Part shown: one piece after another, positions 56,321 to 64,000 of the stretch | How positions within the stretch are numbered: position 1 is the stretch's first letter | How the letters are laid out: each line of letters opens with the position of its first letter | DNA from: Rhodanobacter sp. Root480 | Lineage (GTDB): Bacteria; Pseudomonadota; Gammaproteobacteria; Xanthomonadales; Rhodanobacteraceae | Length of the DNA stretch: 64,000 nucleotides | Direction: 5' to 3' | Assembly: GCF_001426645.1 (NCBI RefSeq) | Contig: NZ_LMEX01000002.1 | Span: 764,322 to 828,321, forward strand | Program-made: the position numbers and the translations under genes | The notes under the pieces: generated by a model | What the model was told of the DNA's origin: nothing | The model's input: the letters and a program-made list of their open reading frames with translations, nothing else | Database searches by the model: none

Positions 56321-57202
56321 TTACGGCTTCCGCTTGGCCCTTGGATGCGCCGCGTCGTACACCTTCGCCAGGTGCTGGAAATCCAGATGCGTATAGATCT
56401 GGGTGGTGGCGATGTCGGCGTGGCCAAGCAGCTCCTGCACGGCGCGCAGGTCGCCGGAGGATTCCAGCATGTGGCTGGCGAAGGTGTGGCGCAGCAGGTG
56501 GGGGTGGACGTGTTTGGGCAGGCCCAGCGCCAGCTTGTTCATGCGCAGCTGCACGGTGCGCGGGTTGATGGGGGCGCCGCCGCGGCCGCGGAAGATAGGG
56601 CTGTCCGGCGGCATGCCTTCGGCGGCGCCCAGCGCACGCAGCGCGGTGATGGCCGGGCGGCCGACGGGCACTACGCGGGTCTTGCTGCCCTTGCCCAACA
56701 CGCGTACTTCGCCGCCGTCGAGGTCCAGGTCGATCCAGCGCAGGTTGACCAGTTCGGACAAGCGCAGGCCGCTGGAATAGAACAGCTCCAGCATGGCGCG
56801 GTCGCGCACGGCCAGCTTGCCGCCGCTGTCGGTTTCCACCAGCGCGCCGGCTTCGTCCACGTCCAGCACTTGCGGCAGTTTGCGGCGCACCTTGGGGCCG
56901 CGCACGCCGGCCATCGGGTCGTGCGCCAGCGCGCCTTCGCGGATCAGTTGGCGGAACAGGCTGCGGCAGGAGGAGAGTAGCCGCTGCAGGCTTTTCGCAG
57001 CGAGGCCCGCGCGGTGTTCGGTGGCAATGAACGCGCGCATGCGGTTGGGATCAAGCGCATCGAACGTGGCCACGCCCTGCGCCTCCATGAAGCGCAACAG
57101 CTTGGCCAGGTCACGGCGGTAGGCGTCGACCGTGTGCGCGGACGCCTGGCGCTCGCTGGCCAGGCGCTGCAGCCACGCGTCGACCTGGCTGGCGGGGCTC
57201 AT
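56321..57202 (-). CDS. xerC: Site-specific tyrosine recombinase XerC
   Basis: Resolves chromosome dimers at dif with XerD. The 293-residue tyrosine recombinase has Arg in SGLRLSELVNL, His-x-x-Arg in HPHLLRHTFASHML, His in LGHADIATT and Tyr in TQIYTHL. The start MSPASQVDAWL fits the family; the longer frame to 57307 runs through a palindrome. The place next to DUF484 and dapF is conserved in gammaproteobacteria. It is a housekeeping recombinase, not an integron integrase: the IntI-specific insertion is absent. Confidence 0.95.
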   Translation of the reverse strand: MSPASQVDAWLQRLASERQASAHTVDAYRRDLAKLLRFMEAQGVATFDALDPNRMRAFIATEHRAGLAAKSLQRLLSSCRSLFRQLIREGALAHDPMAGVRGPKVRRKLPQVLDVDEAGALVETDSGGKLAVRDRAMLELFYSSGLRLSELVNLRWIDLDLDGGEVRVLGKGSKTRVVPVGRPAITALRALGAAEGMPPDSPIFRGRGGAPINPRTVQLRMNKLALGLPKHVHPHLLRHTFASHMLESSGDLRAVQELLGHADIATTQIYTHLDFQHLAKVYDAAHPRAKRKP

Positions 57203-57211
57203 TGCCGGCTC

Positions 57212-57391
57212 AGAGGTTGTGAAAAATCCGACCGCCGTAGCGAGAGCGTCGCCGGGCGCCCGTGACAAGGTGCGGGGGTGGCAAATCCGGGGAGTTTGGT
57301 GAACCAAATGACCCGGATTTGCCAGCCGCGCACCGCCGACACGGGCGTTCGGCGGCGGTCGCAGTAGGCGGGCGGCTTTTTCACAAGCTCT
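57212..57391. repeat. 180-bp compound palindrome between DUF484 gene and xerC
   Basis: Outer arms AGAGGTTGTGAAAAATCC and the complement of AGAGCTTGTGAAAAAGCC match at 16 of 18 positions. Inside is a second palindrome GGCAAATCCGGG / CCCGGATTTGCC. The element fills the whole gap and its right arm touches the DUF484 stop codon. Its form is like a MITE. Confidence 0.75.
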
Positions 57392-58077
57392 CAGGCAACG
57401 TCCCGTGCGCGCGCCAGGGCGGCGGTGACGGTGGCGGCGATCATCTTCAGGAACAGCGTACCCATGCCGGGCTGGAAGCGGTCCGGGTCCTTGCTGCCGA
57501 TGGCCAGCATGCCGGTGTGGTCCAGCCGCATCACGGCGGCGGAATGCACGTGATCGGCGTCATCGCCGAACAGCCGCTCCAGTTTCTGCGGCGACAGACG
57601 GCCGGAAACGGGCTCGAGCTGTTGCAGGAAATCGGCGAACTCCGGCAGCTCGGCGGCGCCGCCGGGAATCTGCTGCAGCCACGCCGCCCGCGGCAGTTCC
57701 GGCTGGTTGCCGAACAGCAGCAGGCGCACCTGGTCGGTGTGGAAATCGGCACTGAGCTTGGCCACCACGCTGCGCGCGGTGACTTCCACCGTGTTGGCGC
57801 GCAGCAGCGCCACGGTGAGCGCATGCACGCGCTCCATCAGCTTTTCGTTGTCGGCGGCGATGGCGATAAGGTCGGCCAGTCGCCGCTCCAGCTCCGCGTT
57901 CTTGTCGCGCAGGCTCTGCAATTGATACATCGCCAGCGACGCCACCGCGCCTTTTTCGTGCGGCATGGTGAGTTGCGCGGCCAGTTCGGGGTAGTCGCTG
58001 AGGAACTGCGGGTGGCTTTTCAGGTAGGCAGCGACCACGCGGCCCTGGGTGGCGTCGTCGAGCAGCGTTTCGGTCAT
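57391..58077 (-). CDS. DUF484 (GAF-like) protein
   Basis: A 228-residue cytoplasmic protein of the DUF484 family: a helical N-terminus (VAAYLKSHPQFLSDYPELAAQL), a coiled coil (about 50-80) and a GAF-like C-terminal domain. It is regularly found between dapF and xerC in gammaproteobacteria; its function is not established. Confidence 0.9.
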   Translation of the reverse strand: MTETLLDDATQGRVVAAYLKSHPQFLSDYPELAAQLTMPHEKGAVASLAMYQLQSLRDKNAELERRLADLIAIAADNEKLMERVHALTVALLRANTVEVTARSVVAKLSADFHTDQVRLLLFGNQPELPRAAWLQQIPGGAAELPEFADFLQQLEPVSGRLSPQKLERLFGDDADHVHSAAVMRLDHTGMLAIGSKDPDRFQPGMGTLFLKMIAATVTAALARARDVA

Positions 58078-58159
58078 GCGCGGTGATCCTCGGGGCTACG
58101 GGTGGCGGCAGAAACGATCCGCCAGCGAACGGCCAGTGTGCGATGGACGCCGCCGCGCT

Positions 58160-59008
58160 TCAATGGATGACGTCGACGGCCAGCCATTCGCCTTCGAACA
58201 CGAACGCGGCCGGGCCGGTCATCCACAGGGGCTGGCCGGGGCCGGCCCAGTCGATCTGCAGCGCGCCGCCGGGCAGGTCCACCGTCACTGACTCGTCGAC
58301 CTCGCCGCGCGCACGCAGCACCGCCATGGCGGCGCAGGCGCCGGTGCCGCAGGCCAGCGTCCAGCCGGCGCCGCGCTCGTGCACGCGCAGGCGCAGATGG
58401 CCGCGATCGACCGATTGCACGAAACCGGCGTTGACGCCTTCGGCAAAGCGCGAGTGGACGGACAACGCCGGGCCGATGCGCTCCAGCGCGGGCGCGTGCA
58501 GGTCGGGCACCGGAATCACGGCGTGCGGGTTGCCCATCGACACCGCGCCGATGCGCAGCGCCTCGCCATCGGCATCGATGACGTAATCGGCGGCGACGCC
58601 ATCGGCCTGGAACGGCAGCCGCGCCGGATCGAACTGCGGCTCGCCCATGTCCACGGTGACACGGTGCGGATCGAGCACGCGGATGGTGACCGCGCCGGAG
58701 GGGCTTTCAATGCGCACATCCTCGCCCAGCGCCAGCGCGCCGGCGCGATGCAGCCATGCCGCCACGCAGCGCACGCCGTTGCCGCACTGGCCCGAGGGCG
58801 TGCCGTCGGCGTTCCAGATGCCGTAGTAGAACGCGCACGAGGGGTCACGCGCCGGCTCCACGCTGAGCAACTGGTCGAAGCCCACGCCGGTGTGGCGGTC
58901 GGCCAGCGCGCGGATCTGCGCCACGTCCAGCGCGAACGGCTGCTGGCGGCAATCCAGCACCACGAAGTCATTGCCGATGCCGTGCATCTTGGAAAACGCC
59001 AGGGACAT
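58160..59008 (-). CDS. dapF: Diaminopimelate epimerase
   Basis: Interconverts LL- and meso-diaminopimelate for lysine and peptidoglycan synthesis. The 282-residue protein has the two catalytic cysteines in SGQCGNGVRC and ACGTGAC, the start FSKMHGIGNDFVVLD, and MGNPHAV. Start MSLAFSKMHG is 8 bp after the lptM stop, consistent with an operon lptM-dapF-DUF484-xerC. Confidence 0.97.
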   Translation of the reverse strand: MSLAFSKMHGIGNDFVVLDCRQQPFALDVAQIRALADRHTGVGFDQLLSVEPARDPSCAFYYGIWNADGTPSGQCGNGVRCVAAWLHRAGALALGEDVRIESPSGAVTIRVLDPHRVTVDMGEPQFDPARLPFQADGVAADYVIDADGEALRIGAVSMGNPHAVIPVPDLHAPALERIGPALSVHSRFAEGVNAGFVQSVDRGHLRLRVHERGAGWTLACGTGACAAMAVLRARGEVDESVTVDLPGGALQIDWAGPGQPLWMTGPAAFVFEGEWLAVDVIH

Positions 59009-59016
59009 GACTGTCC

Positions 59017-59232
59017 TCAAAGCTCGGTGGCGGGGAGCGTAGCCGTGCCCGCTGGCGTAGATGGCATGGCAGCCCCAGCCGGCGCGGGCGCGGGCAGTGC
59101 ACTGCTCGCCGGCGCGGGCGCCGGTGCGCTGGCCGGCTTGGCCGGCGGCATCACCAGCGGACCCTTCAAGCCGCAGCCGGCAAGCGCGGTGACGGCGAGG
59201 CAGACGGGTAGCAGTAGGAGGGATCGGCGCAT
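59017..59232 (-). CDS. lptM: LptM-like lipoprotein (YifL)
   Basis: A 71-residue lipoprotein with a lipobox LAGCG (Cys at about residue 20) followed by the invariant LKGPL segment of the LptM/YifL family. LptM assists oxidation and assembly of the LptDE lipopolysaccharide translocon. After the LKGPL part it is a long Ala/Pro tail. The location before dapF is conserved. Confidence 0.85.
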   Translation of the reverse strand: MRRSLLLLPVCLAVTALAGCGLKGPLVMPPAKPASAPAPAPASSALPAPAPAGAAMPSTPAGTATLPATEL

Positions 59233-59379
59233 GTCGGTATCCGGAGGGCGGTGGAGGCGCCACGGCGCCAGACTCGCCGCAGTATAGCGAGCCGCCCGCG
59301 GCGCCTGCCCGCTGCCTTCATCCCGCTGCCGTTATCATGCGCGACTGCATTCGCGCATCACGCGCAACGAGGAACCACG

Positions 59380-60063
59380 ATGGAATGGAGCACATGGCTG
59401 CGCCTGCCGACAACCGTGCTGCTGGTGCTGGCGGCGCTTTTTGCGCTGGCCACGCTGGTGCAACTGGTGATGGTGCGCCAGCGATTGCACGGCGGCCAGC
59501 CGTTTGCAGCCAGCGGGCGCGCGCTGCTGTGCCTGCTGTTCTTCGCGCTGACCGTGGTGCTCGGCGGCATGGGTTACGCGCTGCGCGGCTACCGGCTGCT
59601 GGCGCAGGAGAGCCCGGTGGTGGATATCGACGCGCGCATCCTGTCGCCGCAGCGCTGGGCGCTCACCTTGAGCTGGCCCGACGGCAGCACGCGGCAGGTG
59701 CAGTTGGCCGGTGACGACTGGCGGGTGGAGGCGGTGGTGCTGAAGTGGAAACTGCCGGCGCTGCTGAGCGGTCTGCCGCCGCTGTACCGGCTCGATCGCC
59801 TGTCCGGCCGCTACGACGATCCGGAACAGGAAGCCACCGCACCGCGCACGGTGATCAGCTTTCGTTCGACCGATGGTTTCGACCTGCTGAACCTCAAGCG
59901 CAGCTATCCGCAATGGCTGCCCGAGGTGGATACCGTCTTCGGCAGCGGCGCGTATCTGCCGCTGGTGGATGAGGGGCATTACAGCGTCAGCTTGATGCGC
60001 ACCGGCGCGCTGGTGGCACGGCCGGATGAGGCGACGGCGGCGCGTATCGCCAGCCCGTTGTGA
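59380..60063 (+). CDS. Two-helix membrane protein of unknown function
   Basis: A 227-residue protein with two membrane helices (about residues 10-32 and 48-68) and a periplasmic C-terminal domain of about 150 residues (DIDARILSPQRWALTLSWPDG ... DWRVEAVVLKWK ... YRLDRLSGRYDD). Related proteins in Xanthomonadales are often labelled as multidrug or cation efflux pump, but two helices do not support that. It starts after an AACGAGGAACC ribosome-binding site and is divergent from lptM. Confidence 0.8.
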   Translation: MEWSTWLRLPTTVLLVLAALFALATLVQLVMVRQRLHGGQPFAASGRALLCLLFFALTVVLGGMGYALRGYRLLAQESPVVDIDARILSPQRWALTLSWPDGSTRQVQLAGDDWRVEAVVLKWKLPALLSGLPPLYRLDRLSGRYDDPEQEATAPRTVISFRSTDGFDLLNLKRSYPQWLPEVDTVFGSGAYLPLVDEGHYSVSLMRTGALVARPDEATAARIASPL

Positions 60064-60071
60064 CGACGCTG

Positions 60072-60520
60072 TTGCTCCCCGCTGCGCGGGGGAGCTGCCC
60101 GGAGGGCTGAGGGGGCTTTTCGTTCCTGCGGGAAAGCCCGGATCAAAAGCGCCCTCTTCCGCCCTTCGGGCACCTTCTCCCGCAAGCGGGAGAAGGGAAA
60201 GCGCTCCCCCATCCGCCCTGTCGGGCACCTACCCCGCGAGCGGGGGAAGGAACATCTCGCGCGGCAACCAACGCTTGCTTCCCCCGCCTGCGGGGGAAGC
60301 TGCCCGGAGGGCTGAAGGGGGGCCTTTGGCTCCTGCGGGAAAGCCCGGATCAAGAGCGCCCTCTTCCGCCCTTCGGGCACCTTCTCCCGCAAGCGGGAGA
60401 AGGGAAAGTGCGCCCCCATCCGCCCTGTCGGGCACCTTCCCCCGCGAGCGGGGGAAGGAACATTTCGCGCGGCAACCAACGCTTGCTTCTCCCGCGAGCG
60501 GGAGAAGGGACAGCTTCAGA
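60072..60520. repeat. Tandem 205-bp repeat with CTCCCGC-type hairpins
   Basis: Two near-identical units of about 205 bp (starting near 60072 and 60275) and the start of a third (60483). Each contains GCTGCCCGGAGGGCTGA, CGGGAAAGCCCGGATCAA, and hairpins of the CTTCTCCCGCAAGCGGGAGAAG type. The array fills the 450-bp gap between convergent genes; no coding signal in it. Confidence 0.85.
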
Positions 60521-62120
60521 ACGTGCCGCGCTGGATGAAGGGGACCTGGGCGTAGAGACGGCGTTCGGCGCCGCGGGGGTCGTCGGCCTGGCGGGTATGG
60601 GTGTCGAACAGCATGGTTTGCCGGCGTGCCAGCGAATAGGCGTCCCAATGCGGCAGGCCCTTGTGGTTGGGGTTGCCGTGGCGGGCCAACGCCAGCAGCG
60701 CGTCGCTCATGGCGTCGGCCATGCGTGTGGCGTCCTCGCTGCGGCCGGTGCGTGAGCCCGGTTGCTGCGGGTTGTGGAAAACCAGCGGGATGTCGAGGGT
60801 GTGGAAGGCGCGCAGTCTGGCGGCGTCACCGTGGCGGTCGTACCAGTCCAGCTCGTACGCCCAGGTGGGTGCGCCCTGCCGCGCGCGGGCTTCCAGTTCC
60901 TCGACGGCGCCGCGCCAGGAGCGGCCGGCGGTGGTGGCGGCGAAGAACACGTCCGATGGTGTGTAGTCGGGGTACAGGCGGCGGTATTCGGCGATCACCA
61001 CGGACGGCAGCAGGTCCACGTATTGCTGTTTTTCCAGCTTGGCCGGCAGGTCGTCCCAGGTCAGATTGAAGTTGGCCGGGTCGTGGCCCAGGAAGGCGCG
61101 GGTTTCGTCGTGGGTGTTGCCGATGACCATGGGGATGCCGGCCGATTGCGCCGGTGCCTGCGGCCAGAACGGGTGCGACGGCAGCGCATGCGAATCCAGC
61201 ACCGGGCCGAGGTACAGGTTGGTGCTTTCCATGCGCGAGGGATCGTGGATCTTCATCGCCTGCAGCAGTTTTTCCAGCGGCATGCGGCGCAAGGCGTCGG
61301 CGTCGACGTGGAAGTGATCCAGCACCAGTTGCGCGCGCTGGCTGGCGGCCCGCGGTCCGGCGGCGGTGACCTGCTGGCCGCTCATGGTCCAGGCGCGATG
61401 GAACAGGCCCTTCGCTTCCGGCATCGCCATCAAGGTGGCGATCTTGGCGCCGCCGCCGGACTGGCCGAACACGGTGACATTGCCCGCATCGCCACCGAAT
61501 TCGGCCGCGTGCTGCTGCACCCACTGCAAGGCCTGGATCAGGTCGAGCTGACCCACGTTGCCGGAGTCGGCGAACGCCTCACCGCCGAGCTGGGCCAGGT
61601 ACAGATAGCCGAACAGGTTGAGCCGGTGGTTCAGCGTGATCACCACCACGTCGCCGCGCTGGCTCAGATGGGTGCCGTCGTAGAGCGGGCTGCTGCCGGA
61701 GCCGTTGCTGAAGGCGCCGCCGTGGATATAGACCAGCACCGGCCGCTTGCCGCCATCGCGCAGTGCGGGCGTCCACACGTTGAGATAGAGGCAATCCTCG
61801 CTACCCGGGCCCTCGGCGCTGGTTTGCGGCGCGGCGGGGCCGTAATCGAACGCGTCGCGCACACCGCGCCACGGCAACTCCTGCACGGCGCGCTGGAACC
61901 GGCGCGGCGCCGTGTCGGCACCGTAGGGAATGCCGCGAAATACGTGGATGCCCTGCTCCAGCTGCCCTGCGACGCGGCCACTGCGCAGGCGGGCGATCGG
62001 GCTGGATTTGGTGCTGACCGAACCGGCCATGGCCACGGCGGGCAAGGCGACGGCCAGTGAGCCGAAGGCGCCGGCGCGCAGGAAGTGGCGGCGTTGCGGG
62101 TCCATCTCTTCAGCGCTCAT
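60516..62120 (-). CDS. Exported type-B carboxylesterase
   Basis: A 534-residue alpha/beta hydrolase of the carboxylesterase/para-nitrobenzyl esterase type. It begins with a twin-arginine signal (PQRRHFLRAGAFGSL, cut near AMA). The oxyanion-hole HGGAF and catalytic Ser in FGQSGGG are clear; the usual GESAG is changed to GQSGG. The acid lies in NTHDETRAF and His in the region RAFHTLDIPLVF. EDCLYLNVWTP is the family signature. It overlaps the next hydrolase gene by ATGA, so the two are one operon. Confidence 0.92.
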   Translation of the reverse strand: MSAEEMDPQRRHFLRAGAFGSLAVALPAVAMAGSVSTKSSPIARLRSGRVAGQLEQGIHVFRGIPYGADTAPRRFQRAVQELPWRGVRDAFDYGPAAPQTSAEGPGSEDCLYLNVWTPALRDGGKRPVLVYIHGGAFSNGSGSSPLYDGTHLSQRGDVVVITLNHRLNLFGYLYLAQLGGEAFADSGNVGQLDLIQALQWVQQHAAEFGGDAGNVTVFGQSGGGAKIATLMAMPEAKGLFHRAWTMSGQQVTAAGPRAASQRAQLVLDHFHVDADALRRMPLEKLLQAMKIHDPSRMESTNLYLGPVLDSHALPSHPFWPQAPAQSAGIPMVIGNTHDETRAFLGHDPANFNLTWDDLPAKLEKQQYVDLLPSVVIAEYRRLYPDYTPSDVFFAATTAGRSWRGAVEELEARARQGAPTWAYELDWYDRHGDAARLRAFHTLDIPLVFHNPQQPGSRTGRSEDATRMADAMSDALLALARHGNPNHKGLPHWDAYSLARRQTMLFDTHTRQADDPRGAERRLYAQVPFIQRGTF

Positions 62121-63115
62121 GGCGAAACCTTCCCGGGTTGCGTGGCGATCCAGTCCAGTGCCAGCCGCGGCCAGGCGGCGGTAGTCAGGCCGTGCGTGCC
62201 GCGCACACCGAAACCGTGGCCGCCGTGCGGAAACAAATGCATCTCGGCGGGCACACCCGCAGTCAAAAGGGCGCGGTAGAACTGCAGCGCGTTGCCTACC
62301 GGCACGGCTGGATCGTCCTGCGCGTGAACCAGGAAGGTGGGCGGCGTGTCGGGCCGCACCTGGTATTGCATCGAGTACTGGCGCAGCAGTTGCGCATCAG
62401 GATGGGGACCCAGCAGCCGATCCCGCGAACCGCCATGCGTGTCCGGCCCGGCCATGTCGATCACCGGATAGATCAGCAGTTCGAAATCCGGTCGCGCACT
62501 GACCTTGTCGATGGCATCGGTGGCCGGGTAGACCGCCTTGTCGAAACCGGTGCCCAGCCGCGCGGCCAGATGGCCGCCGGCGGAAAAGCCCATCACACCG
62601 ATGCGATGCGGGTCGAGCTGCCATTGCGCGGCGCGGCTGCGGATCAGGCGCAGCGCGCGCTGCGCATCGGCCAGCGCCGCCTCGCGGTCAGCGCGGCCTT
62701 CGCCGGGCAGGCGGTAGCGCAGCACGAACAAGGTCACGCCGCCCTGCTCGACGAAGGCCGGCGCCATCGCCGAACCCTCCTTGTCCAGCACCACCCGCTT
62801 GTAGCCGCCGCCCGGCGTGACCAGCAGGCCGACGCCGTTGGGCCGGGCCGGGCGGTAGACGACCAGGTACGGCTCGCTGACGTGGGTGACGTAGCGATCC
62901 GGCAGGGCCGGATCGGCGCTGCGCTCGACGAGCTGCAGTGGTTGGTCGAGCGCTTTGTCTCCCGGTGCCAATCCGGCCGCCCACAAGCTGATCCGGTCGG
63001 CCGAGCCGGGCGCCGGCTCACCGTCGGCGGTGGCCGCCGCCAGCGGGGCGCAAAAACAGAGAAACAGCGTCAATGCCATGACAAACAGTCGCTTGCGCCG
63101 ATGCGATGGGGACAT
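62117..63115 (-). CDS. Exported alpha/beta hydrolase (acetylxylan-esterase-like)
   Basis: A 332-residue hydrolase with a signal peptide (about 1-27). The nucleophile motif is GVMGFSAGGHLAA; Asp is in VHAQDDPAVPV and His in HGGHGFG. The N-terminal region (ISLWAAGLAPGDK) is like that of esterases acting on acetylated plant polysaccharide. It is the first gene of a two-gene operon with the carboxylesterase, so both may process esters in plant-derived material (inference). The start MSPSHRRKR gives a good signal peptide. Confidence 0.88.
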   Translation of the reverse strand: MSPSHRRKRLFVMALTLFLCFCAPLAAATADGEPAPGSADRISLWAAGLAPGDKALDQPLQLVERSADPALPDRYVTHVSEPYLVVYRPARPNGVGLLVTPGGGYKRVVLDKEGSAMAPAFVEQGGVTLFVLRYRLPGEGRADREAALADAQRALRLIRSRAAQWQLDPHRIGVMGFSAGGHLAARLGTGFDKAVYPATDAIDKVSARPDFELLIYPVIDMAGPDTHGGSRDRLLGPHPDAQLLRQYSMQYQVRPDTPPTFLVHAQDDPAVPVGNALQFYRALLTAGVPAEMHLFPHGGHGFGVRGTHGLTTAAWPRLALDWIATQPGKVSP

Positions 63116-63242
63116 GTGCGGCTCCGTGGTGAGCGGGATGGGCGAATTTTGTGCACTGCCTATTGCCAGATGACACCGGTTGACCATATATAGCAATCAC
63201 CGTATTGTCGATGGGCAGTGCAGCAACTATCAGGAGAGTCAC

Positions 63243-64000
63243 TTGAGCAACGAGCAAGGTCACCGGAACGCGACCGTTTCCGCATGGGAAGACATTGCCC
63301 ACCGATTCGTGGAAGCGCGGCGCGCCGGTCGATCACTGCCGGATTTCCCCGGCGAGATTCCGCCGGATCTGGTCAGCGCCTACCGGGTGCAGGACCTGGC
63401 CATCGCGCAGTGGGACGACGCGGTGGTGGGCTGGAAAATAGGTTACATCGCCGCCGATCGCCGCGATGTCTCCGGCGACGAACGCCTGCTGGGCCCCATA
63501 TTTCGCCGCAATCTCTGGAATGCTACCGGTGCCATCGTGGATATCCCGGTGTTTTCCGGCGCGGGTGGTTTTGCCGCGGTGGAAGCGGAGTATGTGCTGC
63601 AACTGGAAGCGGATGCGCCAGCCGACAAGCTGGACTGGACGCCCGAGGAAGCAGGACTGTTGCCCACCCGGCTGCATGTCGGCGTGGAAGTGGCCAGCAG
63701 CCCGCTGGCCACGATCAACAAGCTGGGCCCGCGCGTGGTGGTATCCGATTTCGGCAACAACAACGGCCTGGTGCTGGGGCCGGAAATCGACCACTGGACG
63801 ACGTGCGACGAATCAAAGCTCACCGCGCGCACCGAAATCGACGGTGTGGTGGTGGGCACCGGCGGCGCGGCCAACCTGCCGGGTGGATTGCGCGGTGCAT
63901 TCGCCTTCGCCCTGCGTCGCTCCGCCCTGCGCGGCCGGCCGCTGAAAAAGGGCGACCTGATCGCCACCGGCAACGCCACCGGCATTCATGACATCGACGT
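63243..64000 (+). CDS. 2-keto-4-pentenoate hydratase-like protein (partial)
   Basis: The first 252 codons of a fumarylacetoacetate hydrolase/2-keto-4-pentenoate hydratase (MhpD/HpcG-like) protein, cut by the window end. The start is TTG at 63243 with an AGGAGAG ribosome-binding site 6 bases before it; no in-frame ATG is near. Visible segments are AYRVQDLAIAQW, VVGWKIGYIA, the metal-site pattern VEAEYVLQLEAD and VGVEVASSPL, and GDLIATGNATGIHDI near the cut end. It could act in aromatic meta-cleavage; no other pathway genes are in view. Confidence 0.88.
   Translation, partial: MSNEQGHRNATVSAWEDIAHRFVEARRAGRSLPDFPGEIPPDLVSAYRVQDLAIAQWDDAVVGWKIGYIAADRRDVSGDERLLGPIFRRNLWNATGAIVDIPVFSGAGGFAAVEAEYVLQLEADAPADKLDWTPEEAGLLPTRLHVGVEVASSPLATINKLGPRVVVSDFGNNNGLVLGPEIDHWTTCDESKLTARTEIDGVVVGTGGAANLPGGLRGAFAFALRRSALRGRPLKKGDLIATGNATGIHDID

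Noticed and set aside
56321..57202. Integron integrase candidate
   Set aside because: This tyrosine recombinase is XerC by context (dapF-DUF484-xerC) and lacks the extra segment that marks IntI.

Overview
The window is high-GC chromosomal DNA from a gammaproteobacterium. It most resembles Xanthomonadales, probably the Rhodanobacteraceae (Dyella/Rhodanobacter/Luteibacter group). The reasons are the xps-type gene order E-F-G-H-I-J-K-L-M-N-D of the type II secretion (T2SS) cluster, the conserved block lptM-dapF-DUF484-xerC-hslV-hslU, a monomeric isocitrate dehydrogenase, and dense REP-like palindromes between genes. The species assignment is inference.

Layout. 0.1-4.4 kb: an aa3 cytochrome c oxidase operon on the minus strand (DUF2244, ctaC, ctaD, a 40-residue membrane protein, ctaE), with no ctaG between ctaD and ctaE. 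4.7-12.3 kb: bifunctional putA, the folB-folK pair, the DEAD-box helicase dbpA, a BaiN/HI0933-type flavoprotein and a DUF1161 protein. 12.4-17.7 kb: a CHASE-PAS-GGDEF-EAL protein and the helicase hrpB. 18.0-29.3 kb: a complete T2SS operon, almost all genes joined by 4-base ATGA overlaps, with an exported subtilisin-like protease just upstream as a candidate substrate. 32.1-45.0 kb: tatD, rluE, an exported methyltransferase, a TonB receptor, a pilin-like gene coupled to a GGDEF-EAL protein, frmA, a LysR regulator with a divergent 64-residue ORF, an aldo/keto reductase and a TraB/GumN protein. 45.1-47.9 kb: monomeric icd and a LysM protein.

48.0-52.8 kb is the main accessory region. It is an integron gene-cassette array of ten minus-strand cassettes, each followed by an attC site; most sites are 56-63 bp and closely related, and the two at the distal end are damaged. 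No integrase gene lies beside it, so within this window it is a cluster of attC sites lacking an integrase (CALIN). The cassettes encode mostly unknown proteins: a VOC/glyoxalase-like protein, a PLD-like nuclease-type protein, a HEPN-like protein, a DUF1508 protein, small membrane proteins and a secreted protein. The last attC has a 205-bp IS3-family deletion derivative in its hairpin loop. Beyond the array are a housekeeping block (53.2-59.2 kb), a small membrane protein, two exported alpha/beta hydrolases, and a 2-keto-4-pentenoate hydratase-like gene that runs off the end.

The most unusual observation outside the array is in the T2SS operon. Four consecutive pseudopilin genes (gspG, H, I, J) each carry an in-frame palindromic GGGAATGG-type repeat inside the sequence for the prepilin leader peptide. 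The leaders are therefore 41-66 residues long, and the mature proteins are untouched.
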